A stretch of DNA of 64,000 bases from Arthrobacter sp. efr-133-R2A-120 (GTDB taxonomy: Bacteria > Actinomycetota > Actinomycetes > Actinomycetales > Micrococcaceae), in contig NZ_JARVRF010000026.1 of assembly GCF_030209835.1 (NCBI RefSeq), positions 1 through 64,000 of the forward strand. The letters run 5' to 3'. A program made the translations under genes and the position numbers. Below are positions 42,208 through 50,950 of the stretch, piece after piece (the first letter of the stretch is position 1; every line of letters begins with the position of its first letter). Under the pieces are notes generated by a model, which did not search any database, was not told the DNA's origin, and saw only the letters and a list, made by a program, of their open reading frames with translations.

Positions 42208-43040
42208 CCAAGGAATCTCCAGTTCTCGCTACCCGCCTCGCATCCGTACCGAACGTCGGAGCCCCACGACGCCAACGGCTCTCGCCGGCAGTTAGGGCAT
42301 CACTCGGCCGCATCCTCACGCTGGGCTGGCCGATCATTGCGCTGCTTCTGCTTTGGGAACTCGTCGCCGTCCTCAACGGCTACACGGATCTTCTCCTGCC
42401 CCGCCCGCTGAGCGTTGCGGCGCATATCTTCAACAAGCCGCAGACGTTTGCCGAACCGACACTCATCACCCTCGCGCTCGCCGTCCCGGGCACGGTGCTC
42501 GGCCTCGGCGTTGGGTCCGGTCTGGCGATCCTGGTGTGGTATTCGTCCATCCTCGACGGACTCATCACCCCCACCACCAGTGTCCTGCAAGCTATCCCGG
42601 TGGTTGCAATGCTTCCCGTCATCGGGCGGCTTGTTGGCTACAACGAAATCACGATCATCGTCATCGTCATGCTGCTTTCGTTCTTTCCCACGTTCGTTCT
42701 GGTCCTTGGCCGGCTCCGGCAGGCGAATGGCTCATCCGAGGATGTCTTCCGCGTCTTCGGAGCCAGCCGCCGGAGCACCCTTTTTCGGCTCCTGCTGCCG
42801 CAGGCGGTGCCCGGCCTGCTCGCAGCCATCCGAATGACGGCACCCTTTTCCATCGGCGCAGTGATCCTTGCGCAGTATTTGCTCTCCATCGGCGGGCTCG
42901 GGCAACTGATTACCGATTCGATTGTCCGCAGCGACACTGTGACCGTCTGGGCCATCGCCTGCATCACGTCAGTTGTGTCGATCATCGTCTTCGCCCTCAC
43001 CAAGAGGCTCGAAGACCACGTTTCCGTGAGATTCAAATAG
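42204..43040 (+). CDS. ABC transporter permease 2 (SsuC/TauC type)
   Basis: This 278-residue permease has about six helices and the EAA-type loop GSSEDVFRVFGASRRSTLFR. It starts with GTG at 42204, which overlaps the stop of permease 1; the longer reading from 42042 would lie inside that gene. The motif VLQAIPVVAMLPVIGRLVGY is typical of this permease family. It should pair with permease 1. Confidence 0.92.
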   Translation: MTKESPVLATRLASVPNVGAPRRQRLSPAVRASLGRILTLGWPIIALLLLWELVAVLNGYTDLLLPRPLSVAAHIFNKPQTFAEPTLITLALAVPGTVLGLGVGSGLAILVWYSSILDGLITPTTSVLQAIPVVAMLPVIGRLVGYNEITIIVIVMLLSFFPTFVLVLGRLRQANGSSEDVFRVFGASRRSTLFRLLLPQAVPGLLAAIRMTAPFSIGAVILAQYLLSIGGLGQLITDSIVRSDTVTVWAIACITSVVSIIVFALTKRLEDHVSVRFK

Positions 43041-43123
43041 GTCCCACCACTCAGGAATTGCTCCCACCCCAATTTCGAACAACTACTACCTTCGAACACT
43101 CCCTTTCGAACAGGAGATCCACC

Positions 43124-44203
43124 ATGAACCAACAGTTTTCACGCCGCAGCCTTCTCGGCGCCGGCCTTGGCCTCGGCGCGCTCGCAACGGCCGGCGCCCT
43201 GAGCTCCTGCAGCAGCAGCGGAAGCAGCCCGGCGTCGTCGGAGGCGGCATCGCCCACGAAGCTGCGCATAACCCTCGGCTGGGTGTCGAATGTTGAATTC
43301 GGCGGCTACTTTCTTGCCGATGACCGCGGCTACTACAAGGACGAGGGCCTCGAAATTGAGTTCCTCCCGGGCGGAGCAAACGCGCCATCAGCGGCGCAGA
43401 GCCTCGCGGCAGGGAACGCCGAGATTGGGCTCTCACCGTCCATGAGCGACACGATTGTCGCTGCGGCGAAGGGCAACGACTTGAAGATCCTCGGTGCAGT
43501 CTTCCAAGACAGTCCTGGCGGAATCGTGTCCCTGACCAAGAAGCCCGTGAAGACACCCAAGGACCTCGCTGTGGCAAAGGTTCTGGGGCAAGGCGGAACC
43601 CAACCCTACCTGGACGCCATCCTTGAGCTCGCGGGCCTGCCCCCGGCTACCTACAAGCTCATTCCGGCCGGGTTCGACCCCTCGCCCCTCGTGGACGGCC
43701 AAGGCGACGCCTACACCTGCTACGTCACCAACCAGCCCACCACCCTCGAGACCCAGTTCGGGCTCGTCAAGGACAAGGACTACGTAACCGTTACTTACAG
43801 CGAGCTGGGACTTCCCTCCTACGCAGATGTCATCGTGACCACCGGCAAGTTCGCCAGCGCGAACGAGGACGCGATCGTCAAGTTCCTGCGTGCCAGCATC
43901 CGGGGCTGGCAGGACAACGTTGCCGATCCGTCCATCGCAGCCACGCTGTGTGTAGAAAAGTATGGGGCCGACCTCGGACTCGATCTTAAGCAACAGATCC
44001 GACAGAACGAGCTGCAGGCACCCTTGATCCAGTCCGCTTTCACGAAGACCCATGGTCTCCTCAATATGGATACCGCGCTGCTGGACTCGAAAATGCTCCC
44101 TGCCATGAAGGCGGCAGGACAGACGCCCGTGCCGGCAAACGTCAAGGGAATCGTCGACTTGTCTTACATCGCCAAGGCCTTCAACGGCAAAACCACCCTC
44201 TAG
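43124..44203 (+). CDS. ABC transporter substrate-binding lipoprotein, NMT1/THI5-like
   Basis: This 359-residue binding protein has a Tat-type N-terminus (QFSRRSLLGAGLGLGALATA) ending in a lipobox (ALSSC, Cys29), so it is probably exported folded and lipid-anchored. The mature part matches the NMT1/THI5-like domain: LGWVSNVEFGGYFLADDRGY, YKDEGLEIEFLPGG and PSAAQSLAAGNAEIG. This fold binds pyrimidine or other vitamin precursors and related small rings (HMP, riboflavin-type, taurine, aromatics). The ligand is not set by sequence. RBS: CAGGAGATCC. Confidence 0.92.
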   Translation: MNQQFSRRSLLGAGLGLGALATAGALSSCSSSGSSPASSEAASPTKLRITLGWVSNVEFGGYFLADDRGYYKDEGLEIEFLPGGANAPSAAQSLAAGNAEIGLSPSMSDTIVAAAKGNDLKILGAVFQDSPGGIVSLTKKPVKTPKDLAVAKVLGQGGTQPYLDAILELAGLPPATYKLIPAGFDPSPLVDGQGDAYTCYVTNQPTTLETQFGLVKDKDYVTVTYSELGLPSYADVIVTTGKFASANEDAIVKFLRASIRGWQDNVADPSIAATLCVEKYGADLGLDLKQQIRQNELQAPLIQSAFTKTHGLLNMDTALLDSKMLPAMKAAGQTPVPANVKGIVDLSYIAKAFNGKTTL

Positions 44204-44258
44204 ACCCCTTGGGCCGCGTTTGCAACCACACGAGTAGAAAGGCTCCGGTTACCCTCCA

Positions 44259-45080
44259 ATGACCACCACAGGTCCGGAAACGCGACGCCGTCTTGTCGCG
44301 CTCGATGTCGACGGCACCATCATGCACGACGATGGACGCATCAGTGAGGCAGTCGTTGAACAGGTCCGGAGGATTGCCGCCTCGGGAGACGAGATCACGC
44401 TCGCGACGGGCCGCCCCGTTGCGAGCGTGATCGGGGTCCTGGGCCACCTCGGTATCTCGCCCGAGTACGTCGTTTGCTCCAACGGGGCCATCATCATCCG
44501 GCGGGACGAATCGGTGGAGCAGAATTACCGCAAGGAGTTCGTCGCGACCTTCGATCCCACGTCCGCGCTCCACACTCTGCGCTCACACTTGCCCGGTGCC
44601 CTCTATGCGGTGGAGGACGAGCACGGAACTTTCCTGTACACGGAAATTCTTCCTGGTGAAAACGGTGATGACCCGAACTCACGGCGAGTCCGTTTCGACG
44701 AGCTCCTTGGTGGGCGGGCAACAAGGGTGGTGGTTGTTGCTCCCGACGCCGGGACCGCGGAATTCTTCGACATCATGAAAACCCTCGGCCTGCACCACGT
44801 CACTTACTCCATCGGACAGACAGCATGGCTTGATATGGCTCCCCGGGGGGTCAACAAGGCTATTGCCTTGGAGAAGGTGCGGCGGCTTCTCGGGGTCGAC
44901 CGCGCAGACGTCGTCGCTTTCGGAGACGGCCGGAACGATATCGAAATGCTGCGCTGGGCCGGAGCGGCCGGTCAGGGTTTTGCCCTGGGGCAGGCCCCCG
45001 AGGAAGTCCGAGCCATCGCTTCCGCGGTCATTCCCTCGATTAATGAAGACGGCGTGGCCGCGGTGCTCTCGCGCTTATGA
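44259..45080 (+). CDS. Cof-type HAD-IIB family phosphatase
   Basis: This 273-residue HAD phosphatase has motif I ALDVDGTIM (Asp16, Asp18), motif II LATGRP, and motif III/IV with PRGVNKAIALEK and FGDGRNDIEML (about 222). The C2 cap (about 80-190) classes it with Cof/YbiV/YidA enzymes, which dephosphorylate sugar phosphates, HMP-PP or PLP. It sits 55 bases after the binding protein and ahead of the LacI gene in the same direction, so it probably acts on a phosphorylated intermediate of the imported compound. Confidence 0.92.
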   Translation: MTTTGPETRRRLVALDVDGTIMHDDGRISEAVVEQVRRIAASGDEITLATGRPVASVIGVLGHLGISPEYVVCSNGAIIIRRDESVEQNYRKEFVATFDPTSALHTLRSHLPGALYAVEDEHGTFLYTEILPGENGDDPNSRRVRFDELLGGRATRVVVVAPDAGTAEFFDIMKTLGLHHVTYSIGQTAWLDMAPRGVNKAIALEKVRRLLGVDRADVVAFGDGRNDIEMLRWAGAAGQGFALGQAPEEVRAIASAVIPSINEDGVAAVLSRL

Positions 45081-45224
45081 GCCCGCCTGTGAAGCGTACT
45101 GCCGGGGCCTATCCTGCCGGGGTACGATGTTTCGGCGCTGGAAGGGACAGGCGAAATCCGCCGAATACCACAGCGACGCGTGACCGGATAAGCGAAATTC
45201 GTCATCACAATGGAGCCCTCATCA

Positions 45225-46301
45225 ATGGCCAAAAGCCCGACTGTTTACGACGTTGCATCCGCCGCGGGTGTTTCGACTGCCACGGTTTCCTTCACCTTCC
45301 GGAACCCTGACCGCGTCAAGGAATCCACCCGGGAAATTGTGCTGGCAGCCGCAAAACGGCTTGGATACGTACCCAACGCCAGCGCAAGGAGCCTGGCGCG
45401 GGGCCGTACGGGTGCCTTGGGATTGTTCGCCTATGACTTCATGTGGAATGCCCCGGACCGTCGGGTCGCCCCTGGGCAGTCCCTGCCCGGGAGCCACCTG
45501 TTACAGGGGGAGCCATACGACGATTTCCGGCTGTTTCCTGTGTACTTAGACGAGGTGCAGCGCGGCTTCGAATTGCAATGTTGGCGGCGCGGATTCGAGC
45601 TCATCCTCGGCGGCCGACAGGATGAAATCGGCGAGAACATCATCAACGAGATGGCCGGACGCGTGGATGGCCTCGCGGTTTTCCCGCGACGGCTCGCACC
45701 GGAGACCTTGTCGCACGTCTCAAGGAGAATACCGGTGGTTGAATTCGCCTCCGCCGGGACCACCGACGACTACTGCCACATCACCGCGGACAATGCAGGC
45801 GGCATGGCCATGATCGCCGATCATTTGATTTCCGTGCACAACATGACAGATTTCATCTTCGTCTCGTCGGTGACGAATGCCGACAGCGAAGAACGCCGGC
45901 TTTCCTTCAACGAGGAACTCCGGGGGAGGGGAATCGCCGCCCGGCCTCCGTTGAGCCATTCCCTCGCCACGATCACCGCGGATCTCGCAGGCTTGAGCGA
46001 CGCCGGTTCCCTTCCACAAGCGTTCGTCTGTGCCTCGGATCTGGTCGCGCTTGAAGTCGTGGACGCATTGGCCACCTTGGGCGTCTCCGTTCCGGCCCAC
46101 GTTGCGGTCACGGGGTTCGATGGCGTCGTCGCCGGCGCCGTCTCTCAACCAAGCATCACTACCATTCGGCAGCCAATGAGCGACATCGGTCGATTGGCAG
46201 CCGACATGCTCATTGCGCGGAGCTCGGGTGAGACCACTGGCAGCGAGTCCGTTGTCCTCCCCGTCAGGATGATCGTTCGCGGCAGTTGCGGCTGCGCTTG
46301 A
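45225..46301 (+). CDS. LacI-family transcriptional regulator
   Basis: This 358-residue repressor has the classic helix-turn-helix PTVYDVASAAGVSTATVSFT and hinge LGYVPNASARSLARGRTGAL, followed by a periplasmic-binding-protein-like effector domain with an inserted segment near DRRVAPGQSLPGSH. The start at 45225 (MAKSPTVYDV) has GGAG nine bases upstream; the ATG at 45210 adds five residues. It closes the glucosidase-transporter island and probably binds the two identical sites at 37253 and 40580. A half-like site TAAGCG lies near 45187. Confidence 0.93.
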   Translation: MAKSPTVYDVASAAGVSTATVSFTFRNPDRVKESTREIVLAAAKRLGYVPNASARSLARGRTGALGLFAYDFMWNAPDRRVAPGQSLPGSHLLQGEPYDDFRLFPVYLDEVQRGFELQCWRRGFELILGGRQDEIGENIINEMAGRVDGLAVFPRRLAPETLSHVSRRIPVVEFASAGTTDDYCHITADNAGGMAMIADHLISVHNMTDFIFVSSVTNADSEERRLSFNEELRGRGIAARPPLSHSLATITADLAGLSDAGSLPQAFVCASDLVALEVVDALATLGVSVPAHVAVTGFDGVVAGAVSQPSITTIRQPMSDIGRLAADMLIARSSGETTGSESVVLPVRMIVRGSCGCA

Positions 46302-46356
46302 GCGGCGATGACCACGACGGCGCGTGGGCACCGGCGGTGCCACGCCAGCGCCGGTT

Positions 46357-46581
46357 TTAGCTCGCGCTGCCTGGCTCCAGCCAGTATCCGTCCTGGTGGT
46401 GCACGAGTTGCCGGCCCAGGCCTCCGGACAACTGGATCCAGAGCGTGCTGCGATCGTCCGTCATGCCGTCCAAGGTGCCTACGATCCTGTTGCCGCGGGT
46501 GTCCTGCAACACCAGCTCCTGGTTGAGCGGAAGTTCCGGCCACACATCTGCGTGTGCCCTGATGGTTTGGGTGGTGCTCAC
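46357..46581 (-). CDS. Small conserved hypothetical protein
   Basis: A 74-residue protein starting at a GTG (46579-46581) with a strong AAGGAG site upstream. It contains LNQELVLQDTRGNRIVGTLD and ends GRQLVHHQDGYWLEPGSAS, reading like a small beta-barrel. No family is recognised. A longer frame upstream of 46581 exists but has no matching start signal. It is convergent with the LacI gene. Confidence 0.75.
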   Translation of the reverse strand: MSTTQTIRAHADVWPELPLNQELVLQDTRGNRIVGTLDGMTDDRSTLWIQLSGGLGRQLVHHQDGYWLEPGSAS

Positions 46582-46693
46582 GGGATCTCCTTGGTGCTTC
46601 CTGCAATTTGTTTTCAGACATTCTTCCCGCGGCATGTGAACCGGCGGTAAACGACATGCCATGTAGCGACACACAAAACGAAGCTGTCCCAGG

Positions 46694-46713
46694 ATGTTAC
46701 TGCGGAGTAACAT
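46694..46713. promoter_or_regulatory. Perfect 8-4-8 palindrome at the thioesterase start
   Basis: ATGTTACT-GCGG-AGTAACAT (46694-46713) is a perfect inverted repeat. It includes the upstream candidate ATG of the thioesterase gene and touches the next in-frame ATG at 46712. The shape is like TetR-family operators near acyl-metabolism genes. It implies that protein binding controls this gene. Confidence 0.6.
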
Positions 46714-47266
46714 GGCGGTTATGCATTTGCTTCTCCGAACCCTCTTGCTCTTGTTCACCTCGTCCAGGCGGAGCCGGCTCAACGTTTGGGGCACGTCCTC
46801 CTTGCCCATGCGTGTACTGCCCACGGACATCGACATTGCAATGCATGTCAACAACGGCATGTATTTCTCGCTGATGGACCTTGGGCGCTTCGACCTCATG
46901 GTGCGCGCGGGGATCTGGCAAAAGATGCGCAGACGCCGCTGGAGCCCCGTGGCCGCCGGCGAGACGATCGCGTTCAGGAAGTCGTTGCAGCTCTGGCAGC
47001 AGTACACCATCGAGTCCAGGATCATCGGGCTCGATTCCAAAGCGATCTACTTTGAACAACGAATGGTGGTGGACGGCGAGATCTACGCCCGCGCGCACAT
47101 TGCCACCCGGCTTGTCGCCAACGGCCGGCCGGTGAGCCAGGAGGAAATCCTGGCCGAGTTCGGCGAGCCGCCCGCGGACCTCGAGCTTCCGGAATGGATC
47201 CACGAGTGGCGTGAGAACAACGCCCTCCCCGGCGCCCGGAGGGCCGCCCCTCACCTCTGGCACTAG
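46712..47266 (+). CDS. Hotdog-fold thioesterase family protein
   Basis: This protein of about 184 residues starts MAVMHLLLRTLLLLF and then carries a hotdog domain: VLPTDIDIAMHVNNGMYFSL, MDLGRFDLMVRAG and YARAHIATRLVANGRPVS, as in Them6/YbgC-type acyl-CoA thioesterases. The N-terminus is hydrophobic and may anchor it. Three in-frame ATGs (46694, 46712, 46721) are possible; 46712 is chosen because the first lies in a palindrome. It is divergent from the 74-residue protein. Confidence 0.85.
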   Translation: MAVMHLLLRTLLLLFTSSRRSRLNVWGTSSLPMRVLPTDIDIAMHVNNGMYFSLMDLGRFDLMVRAGIWQKMRRRRWSPVAAGETIAFRKSLQLWQQYTIESRIIGLDSKAIYFEQRMVVDGEIYARAHIATRLVANGRPVSQEEILAEFGEPPADLELPEWIHEWRENNALPGARRAAPHLWH

Positions 47267-47377
47267 CCGAAGGTGCCGGTCGGGCCCAAGCCAGCCGGCC
47301 GCCGTCGTGCTTTATTCCCGGTTTGCCGGGTAGCGAACAAGGGCGACTTAGGCGGCGCCGTCGCGTACCGTGGAAGC

Positions 47378-47749
47378 ATGGCTACAGTTGACATCACCGG
47401 CGAGCAGTTCGCATCGACCATCGAGGGCAATGACATTGTCCTCGTGGACTTCTGGGCTGCGTGGTGCGGCCCTTGCAGGCAGTTTGCCCCCACATACCAA
47501 GCCGCTTCCGAGAAGCATGACGATGTCTTCTTCGCCAAGGTGGACACCGAGGCCGAGCAGCAGCTCGCCGCCGAAGCCGGCATCTCCTCGATCCCCACGC
47601 TCATGGCCTTCCGCGAAAAGGTCCTCGTGTTCTCCCAGCCGGGCGCACTGAACGGACCCCAGCTCGAGCAGGTCATCGAGGCCGTCAAGGGGCTCGACAT
47701 GGACGAGGTTCACGCGCACATCGCAAAGCAGCGCGCCGAAAACTCCTAG
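47378..47749 (+). CDS. trxA: Thioredoxin
   Basis: This 123-residue thioredoxin has the redox site FWAAWCGPCRQF (Cys30, Cys33) and the cis-Pro loop SSIPTLMAF. The C-terminal tail (LDMDEVHAHIAKQRAENS) extends about 12 residues past the usual fold. It reduces disulfides in the cytoplasm. A hairpin follows. Confidence 0.94.
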   Translation: MATVDITGEQFASTIEGNDIVLVDFWAAWCGPCRQFAPTYQAASEKHDDVFFAKVDTEAEQQLAAEAGISSIPTLMAFREKVLVFSQPGALNGPQLEQVIEAVKGLDMDEVHAHIAKQRAENS

Positions 47750-47756
47750 CAAACGC

Positions 47757-47796
47757 CATCGGCTGTTGCCCACTTTCCCGTGGGCAACAGCCGATG
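47757..47796. terminator. Bidirectional hairpin between trxA and the monooxygenase gene
   Basis: Perfect 17-bp stem (47757-47773 with 47780-47796) around the 6-nt loop TTTCCC, between convergent stops at 47749 and 47801. There is no T-run, so this is assigned from position and stem. Confidence 0.7.
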
Positions 47797-47800
47797 CTAG

Positions 47801-48079
47801 TTAGAGGCGCTCGAGCTTCACCGGCTCCGCCAGCAGCGCACTGAGGGATTCGTTGAGGTCCTGAACGGCGATGCCCTTGGAATGGATGTCGAGGTGTTCC
47901 TCCGAGGCCCACTGCTCAGTCAGGACCAGCTTGTCCTCGTTGGCTTCGGTGAGCTCGTAGCGGATGCAGCCGGGTTCGTTCACTACTTCGTCGATCGCGA
48001 TTTCCAACGCGAGTTTCACGCGGAAGAATTCGCCGTCGTTGGGGATGAACGTGGCCTGCAGGTCAATGGGTGCACTCAT
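47801..48079 (-). CDS. Putative quinol monooxygenase (ABM-domain protein)
   Basis: This 92-residue protein has the antibiotic-biosynthesis-monooxygenase fold: AIDEVVNEPGCIRYELTEAN and LVLTEQWASEEHLDIHSKG are the signature strands of YgiN-like quinol monooxygenases. The start at 48079 is set by the conserved N-terminus; the longer open frame runs antisense into the acyl-CoA synthetase and is discarded. Substrate unknown. It is divergent from the synthetase gene. Confidence 0.88.
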   Translation of the reverse strand: MSAPIDLQATFIPNDGEFFRVKLALEIAIDEVVNEPGCIRYELTEANEDKLVLTEQWASEEHLDIHSKGIAVQDLNESLSALLAEPVKLERL

Positions 48080-48181
48080 GGGATTCACATTACCGGCTGG
48101 CCCGGCAAGCCCCTGAAATATTTTGTAGGACTTCCAAGCAAAAGTCTTCTCTTGGACCGGCGGAGTTGGTAGCGTGCGTTC

Positions 48182-49855
48182 ATGCTTTCCTACACAGCCG
48201 GGGACACTGACGTCCCGCTGCTTGAAGAGACCATCGGCGCCAACTTTGAACGCGTCGCGGCGCGGTTTCCGTTGCGGGACGCGCTCATCGAAGCCGCCGT
48301 GGTGCCCGGCGATGAGGCCCGGCGCTGGAGCTACGAAAAACTGAACGACGACGTCGATCGCCTCGCGCGTGCGCTCCTCGCCGTGGGCGTCGCCAAGGGT
48401 GACAGGGTGGGCATCTGGAGCCCGAACTGCGCCGAGTGGACCATCCTGCAATACGCCACGGCTAAGGTGGGGGCGATCCTGGTCAACGTCAACCCGGCGT
48501 ATCGCAGCCACGAACTCGAATTCGTGGTCCGCCAGAACGGCATGCGGATGCTGGTGGCTGCGCCATCGGATAAGAACAGCGACTATGTGGCCATGGCCCG
48601 GGAGGCCTTGGCCGGCTGCCCGGAGCTTCGGGAGCTCGTGTTTCTTCCCGATCTGGGACTGGACATGCTCAACGCAGGCGAGCCGCAAACTGACGCCGAG
48701 CTGACGTTCGCCGAGCTACTCAAGCGGGCGGACGACGTTGCGCCCTCAGCGCTCAAGGCGCGCATGGCGGAACTGGACCCGCACGATCCCATCAATCTGC
48801 AATACACTTCCGGCACCACGGGATTCCCCAAGGGCGCCACGTTGACCCACCACAACATCCTCAACAACGGCAACCAGATCGGCAGGCTGTTGGGGTACAC
48901 GGAACGCGACCGCGTGGTCTTGCCGGTGCCGTTCTACCACTGTTTCGGCATGGTGATCGGGAACCTGAACGCGTTGAGCTTCGGTGCTGCCACGATCATT
49001 CCGGGCCGCGGATTCACCCCGGCCGCCGCCCTGGAAGCGGTTCAGGATTTTGGCGGAACCTCGCTGTACGGAGTACCCACCATGTTCATCGCCGAGTTGG
49101 CTTTGCCCGATTTCGCGTCCTATGACCTCTCCACGCTGCGTACCGGCGTCATGGCCGGCTCACTGTGCCCCATCGAGGTCCTGGAGCGTGTCATCGGGGA
49201 GATGAACATGCGGGACGTGGCCATTTGCTACGGAATGACCGAGACTTCGCCCGTGTCCACCATGACCCTCGCGGCGGACACCATTGAGCAGAGGACCACG
49301 ACAGTTGGTCGCACCATGCCCCGGCTCGAGTCCAAGATCGTGGATCCGGGCACCGGCGAAACCCTGGAACGCGGAGGAATCGGCGAGCTGTGCACGCGCG
49401 GCTACGCCGTGATGGACGGGTATTGGGGCCAGCCGGAGAAGACAGCCGAGGCAATCGACGACGACGGCTGGATGCACACGGGGGACCTCGCCCGGATGGA
49501 CCCCGACGGCTTTATCGTGATCGAAGGCCGCATGAAGGACATGGTCATCCGCGGAGGAGAGAACATCTATCCCCGCGAAATCGAGGAGTTCCTGTACCGG
49601 CATCCCGCGATCCAGGATGTCCAGGTCATCGGGGTGCCTGACGCCAAGTACGGCGAGGAACTGATGGCCTGCATCATCCTCAAACCGGGAGCAGCGTTGG
49701 ACTTGGACGGAGTGCAGGAGTTCTGCCGCGGCAAATTGGCCCACTACAAGATCCCCCGCTACGTGGACATCCGGGAGAGCTTCCCCATGACAGTCTCCGG
49801 CAAAGTGCGCAAGATCGACATGCGCGAAGAAGCGATCGCCCGCCTCGGACTCTAA
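48182..49855 (+). CDS. AMP-binding acyl-CoA synthetase
   Basis: This 557-residue adenylate-forming enzyme activates a carboxylic acid to its CoA thioester. The AMP motif YTSGTTGFPKGATLTHHN is at about 208, ICYGMTETSPVSTM at about 350, and DGWMHTGDLARMDPDG then GGENIYPREIEEFLYRHP in the C-terminal domain. The catalytic Lys is in SGKVRKIDM near the end. It resembles medium-chain fatty acyl-CoA synthetases of the FadD/AcsM group. It is monocistronic and followed by a palindromic repeat. Confidence 0.92.
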   Translation: MLSYTAGDTDVPLLEETIGANFERVAARFPLRDALIEAAVVPGDEARRWSYEKLNDDVDRLARALLAVGVAKGDRVGIWSPNCAEWTILQYATAKVGAILVNVNPAYRSHELEFVVRQNGMRMLVAAPSDKNSDYVAMAREALAGCPELRELVFLPDLGLDMLNAGEPQTDAELTFAELLKRADDVAPSALKARMAELDPHDPINLQYTSGTTGFPKGATLTHHNILNNGNQIGRLLGYTERDRVVLPVPFYHCFGMVIGNLNALSFGAATIIPGRGFTPAAALEAVQDFGGTSLYGVPTMFIAELALPDFASYDLSTLRTGVMAGSLCPIEVLERVIGEMNMRDVAICYGMTETSPVSTMTLAADTIEQRTTTVGRTMPRLESKIVDPGTGETLERGGIGELCTRGYAVMDGYWGQPEKTAEAIDDDGWMHTGDLARMDPDGFIVIEGRMKDMVIRGGENIYPREIEEFLYRHPAIQDVQVIGVPDAKYGEELMACIILKPGAALDLDGVQEFCRGKLAHYKIPRYVDIRESFPMTVSGKVRKIDMREEAIARLGL

Positions 49856-49857
49856 TT

Positions 49858-49922
49858 CCAACGCGGGGTCACTTACGGCCCATGTTGAGCGGCAACATGG
49901 GCCGTAAGTGACCCCGCGTTGG
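49858..49922. repeat. 65-bp palindromic repeat, family GGGGTCAC, copy 2
   Basis: Near-perfect inverted repeat: the left arm begins CCAACGCGGGGTCACTTACG, the right arm ends GTAAGTGACCCCGCGTTGG, and the centre is TTGAGCGGCAA. It is almost identical to copy 3 at 50897-50961 and in the same orientation. The two copies bracket the DUF559-like gene. Confidence 0.93.
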
Positions 49923-49987
49923 CTTGCTTGGAAGTCAGCCTGTGGATAACTCCTTGCCGGGGTCAAATTGCGGACAAACTGGATCCC

Positions 49988-50950
49988 ATGGTCCGCATCA
50001 ATCCGCTGCCGAAGGAAATCAGTAGCCGTCCTTTCACCGTCTATGAATCCCGTGTGCTTGGCGTCGCTCCGAAGCGGCTCCGGGCCAGGGACGTGTCCGA
50101 CGGCGGCCGGCTGATCTACTTGCCTGCGGCTCGTGACTTTGAGTTTGCCGAACAGGCGCGGGTCCTTGCCGCGGCAACACCGGGCGCCTGGGTGTCCCAT
50201 GAGAGCGCCGCGGTACTGACCCGGCTCGGCCTTCCTCCGTGGCTGGGCGGCGAAGAGACGGTCCACCTCAGCAAGCCCAATGAGCTTCCCCGGGTCCGCC
50301 GGACCGGAGTGACGGGGCACCGGGTGCGCATCCTCCCTGACGAAGTCACGGAAATAGACGGAATCCCGGTGTCCTCTCCGTCCCGGACGTGGCTTGACCT
50401 GGCGAATCAGTTGCCGCTGCGGTACGTGATTGCCATGGGCGACCAGTTGATCCGCATGCCCCGGCCGGGCCTTGAAGGAAGGACGGAGCCCTACGCGAAC
50501 AAGGAAGGGCTGCGCCTCCTGATCCGCCAGCATCCGAATATGAAGGGCGTGGAGAAGGCCCGGCTTGCCCTCGAAGACATGAGGGTCGGAGCAGACTCGT
50601 TTCCGGAGACATTCCTGCGGCTCGCAATGTTGGATGCGCGATTGCCTGAACCGGAATTGCAGCTCCGCTTCGATCCGGACGATCCGTGGTCGCCGTCCGC
50701 GGACCTGGGGTACCGGCGGTTCCGGATCGCCGTGCAGTACGACGGCGCACCGCATCTCACGCGGGAACAGCAGACACGGGACAACCGGAGGGACGAAGCT
50801 TTCACGAGCGCCGGCTGGTCCTACTTCAAGGCCAACGCCCATGACCTGGCCGAAGGGTTCGCCGGCCTTATTGTCCGGATCAAGCGGGCGAAACTCCCAA
50901 CGCGGGGTCACCTACGGCCCATGTCGGGCAGCAACATGGGCCGTAAGTGA
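49988..50950 (+). CDS. DUF559-like (Vsr/PD-(D/E)XK-fold) protein with AbiEi-like N-terminus
   Basis: This 320-residue protein has an N-terminal winged-helix-like region (LIYLPAARDFEFAEQARVL, WVSHESAAVLTRLGLPPW) and a C-terminal nuclease-like fold of the DUF559/Vsr type: SFPETFLRLAML, ADLGYRRFRIAVQYDGAPHL and DNRRDEAFTSAGWSYFK. In family members the central strand usually reads IEYDG; here it is VQYDG, so a catalytic acidic residue is replaced by Gln. The last 18 codons and the stop come from the palindrome at 50897 (ending LPTRGHLRPMSGSNMGRK). Function unknown. Confidence 0.82.
   Translation: MVRINPLPKEISSRPFTVYESRVLGVAPKRLRARDVSDGGRLIYLPAARDFEFAEQARVLAAATPGAWVSHESAAVLTRLGLPPWLGGEETVHLSKPNELPRVRRTGVTGHRVRILPDEVTEIDGIPVSSPSRTWLDLANQLPLRYVIAMGDQLIRMPRPGLEGRTEPYANKEGLRLLIRQHPNMKGVEKARLALEDMRVGADSFPETFLRLAMLDARLPEPELQLRFDPDDPWSPSADLGYRRFRIAVQYDGAPHLTREQQTRDNRRDEAFTSAGWSYFKANAHDLAEGFAGLIVRIKRAKLPTRGHLRPMSGSNMGRK

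Noticed and set aside
49160..50911. 583-codon minus-strand frame
   Set aside because: Crosses the acyl-CoA synthetase and the DUF559-like gene in antisense; no motifs.
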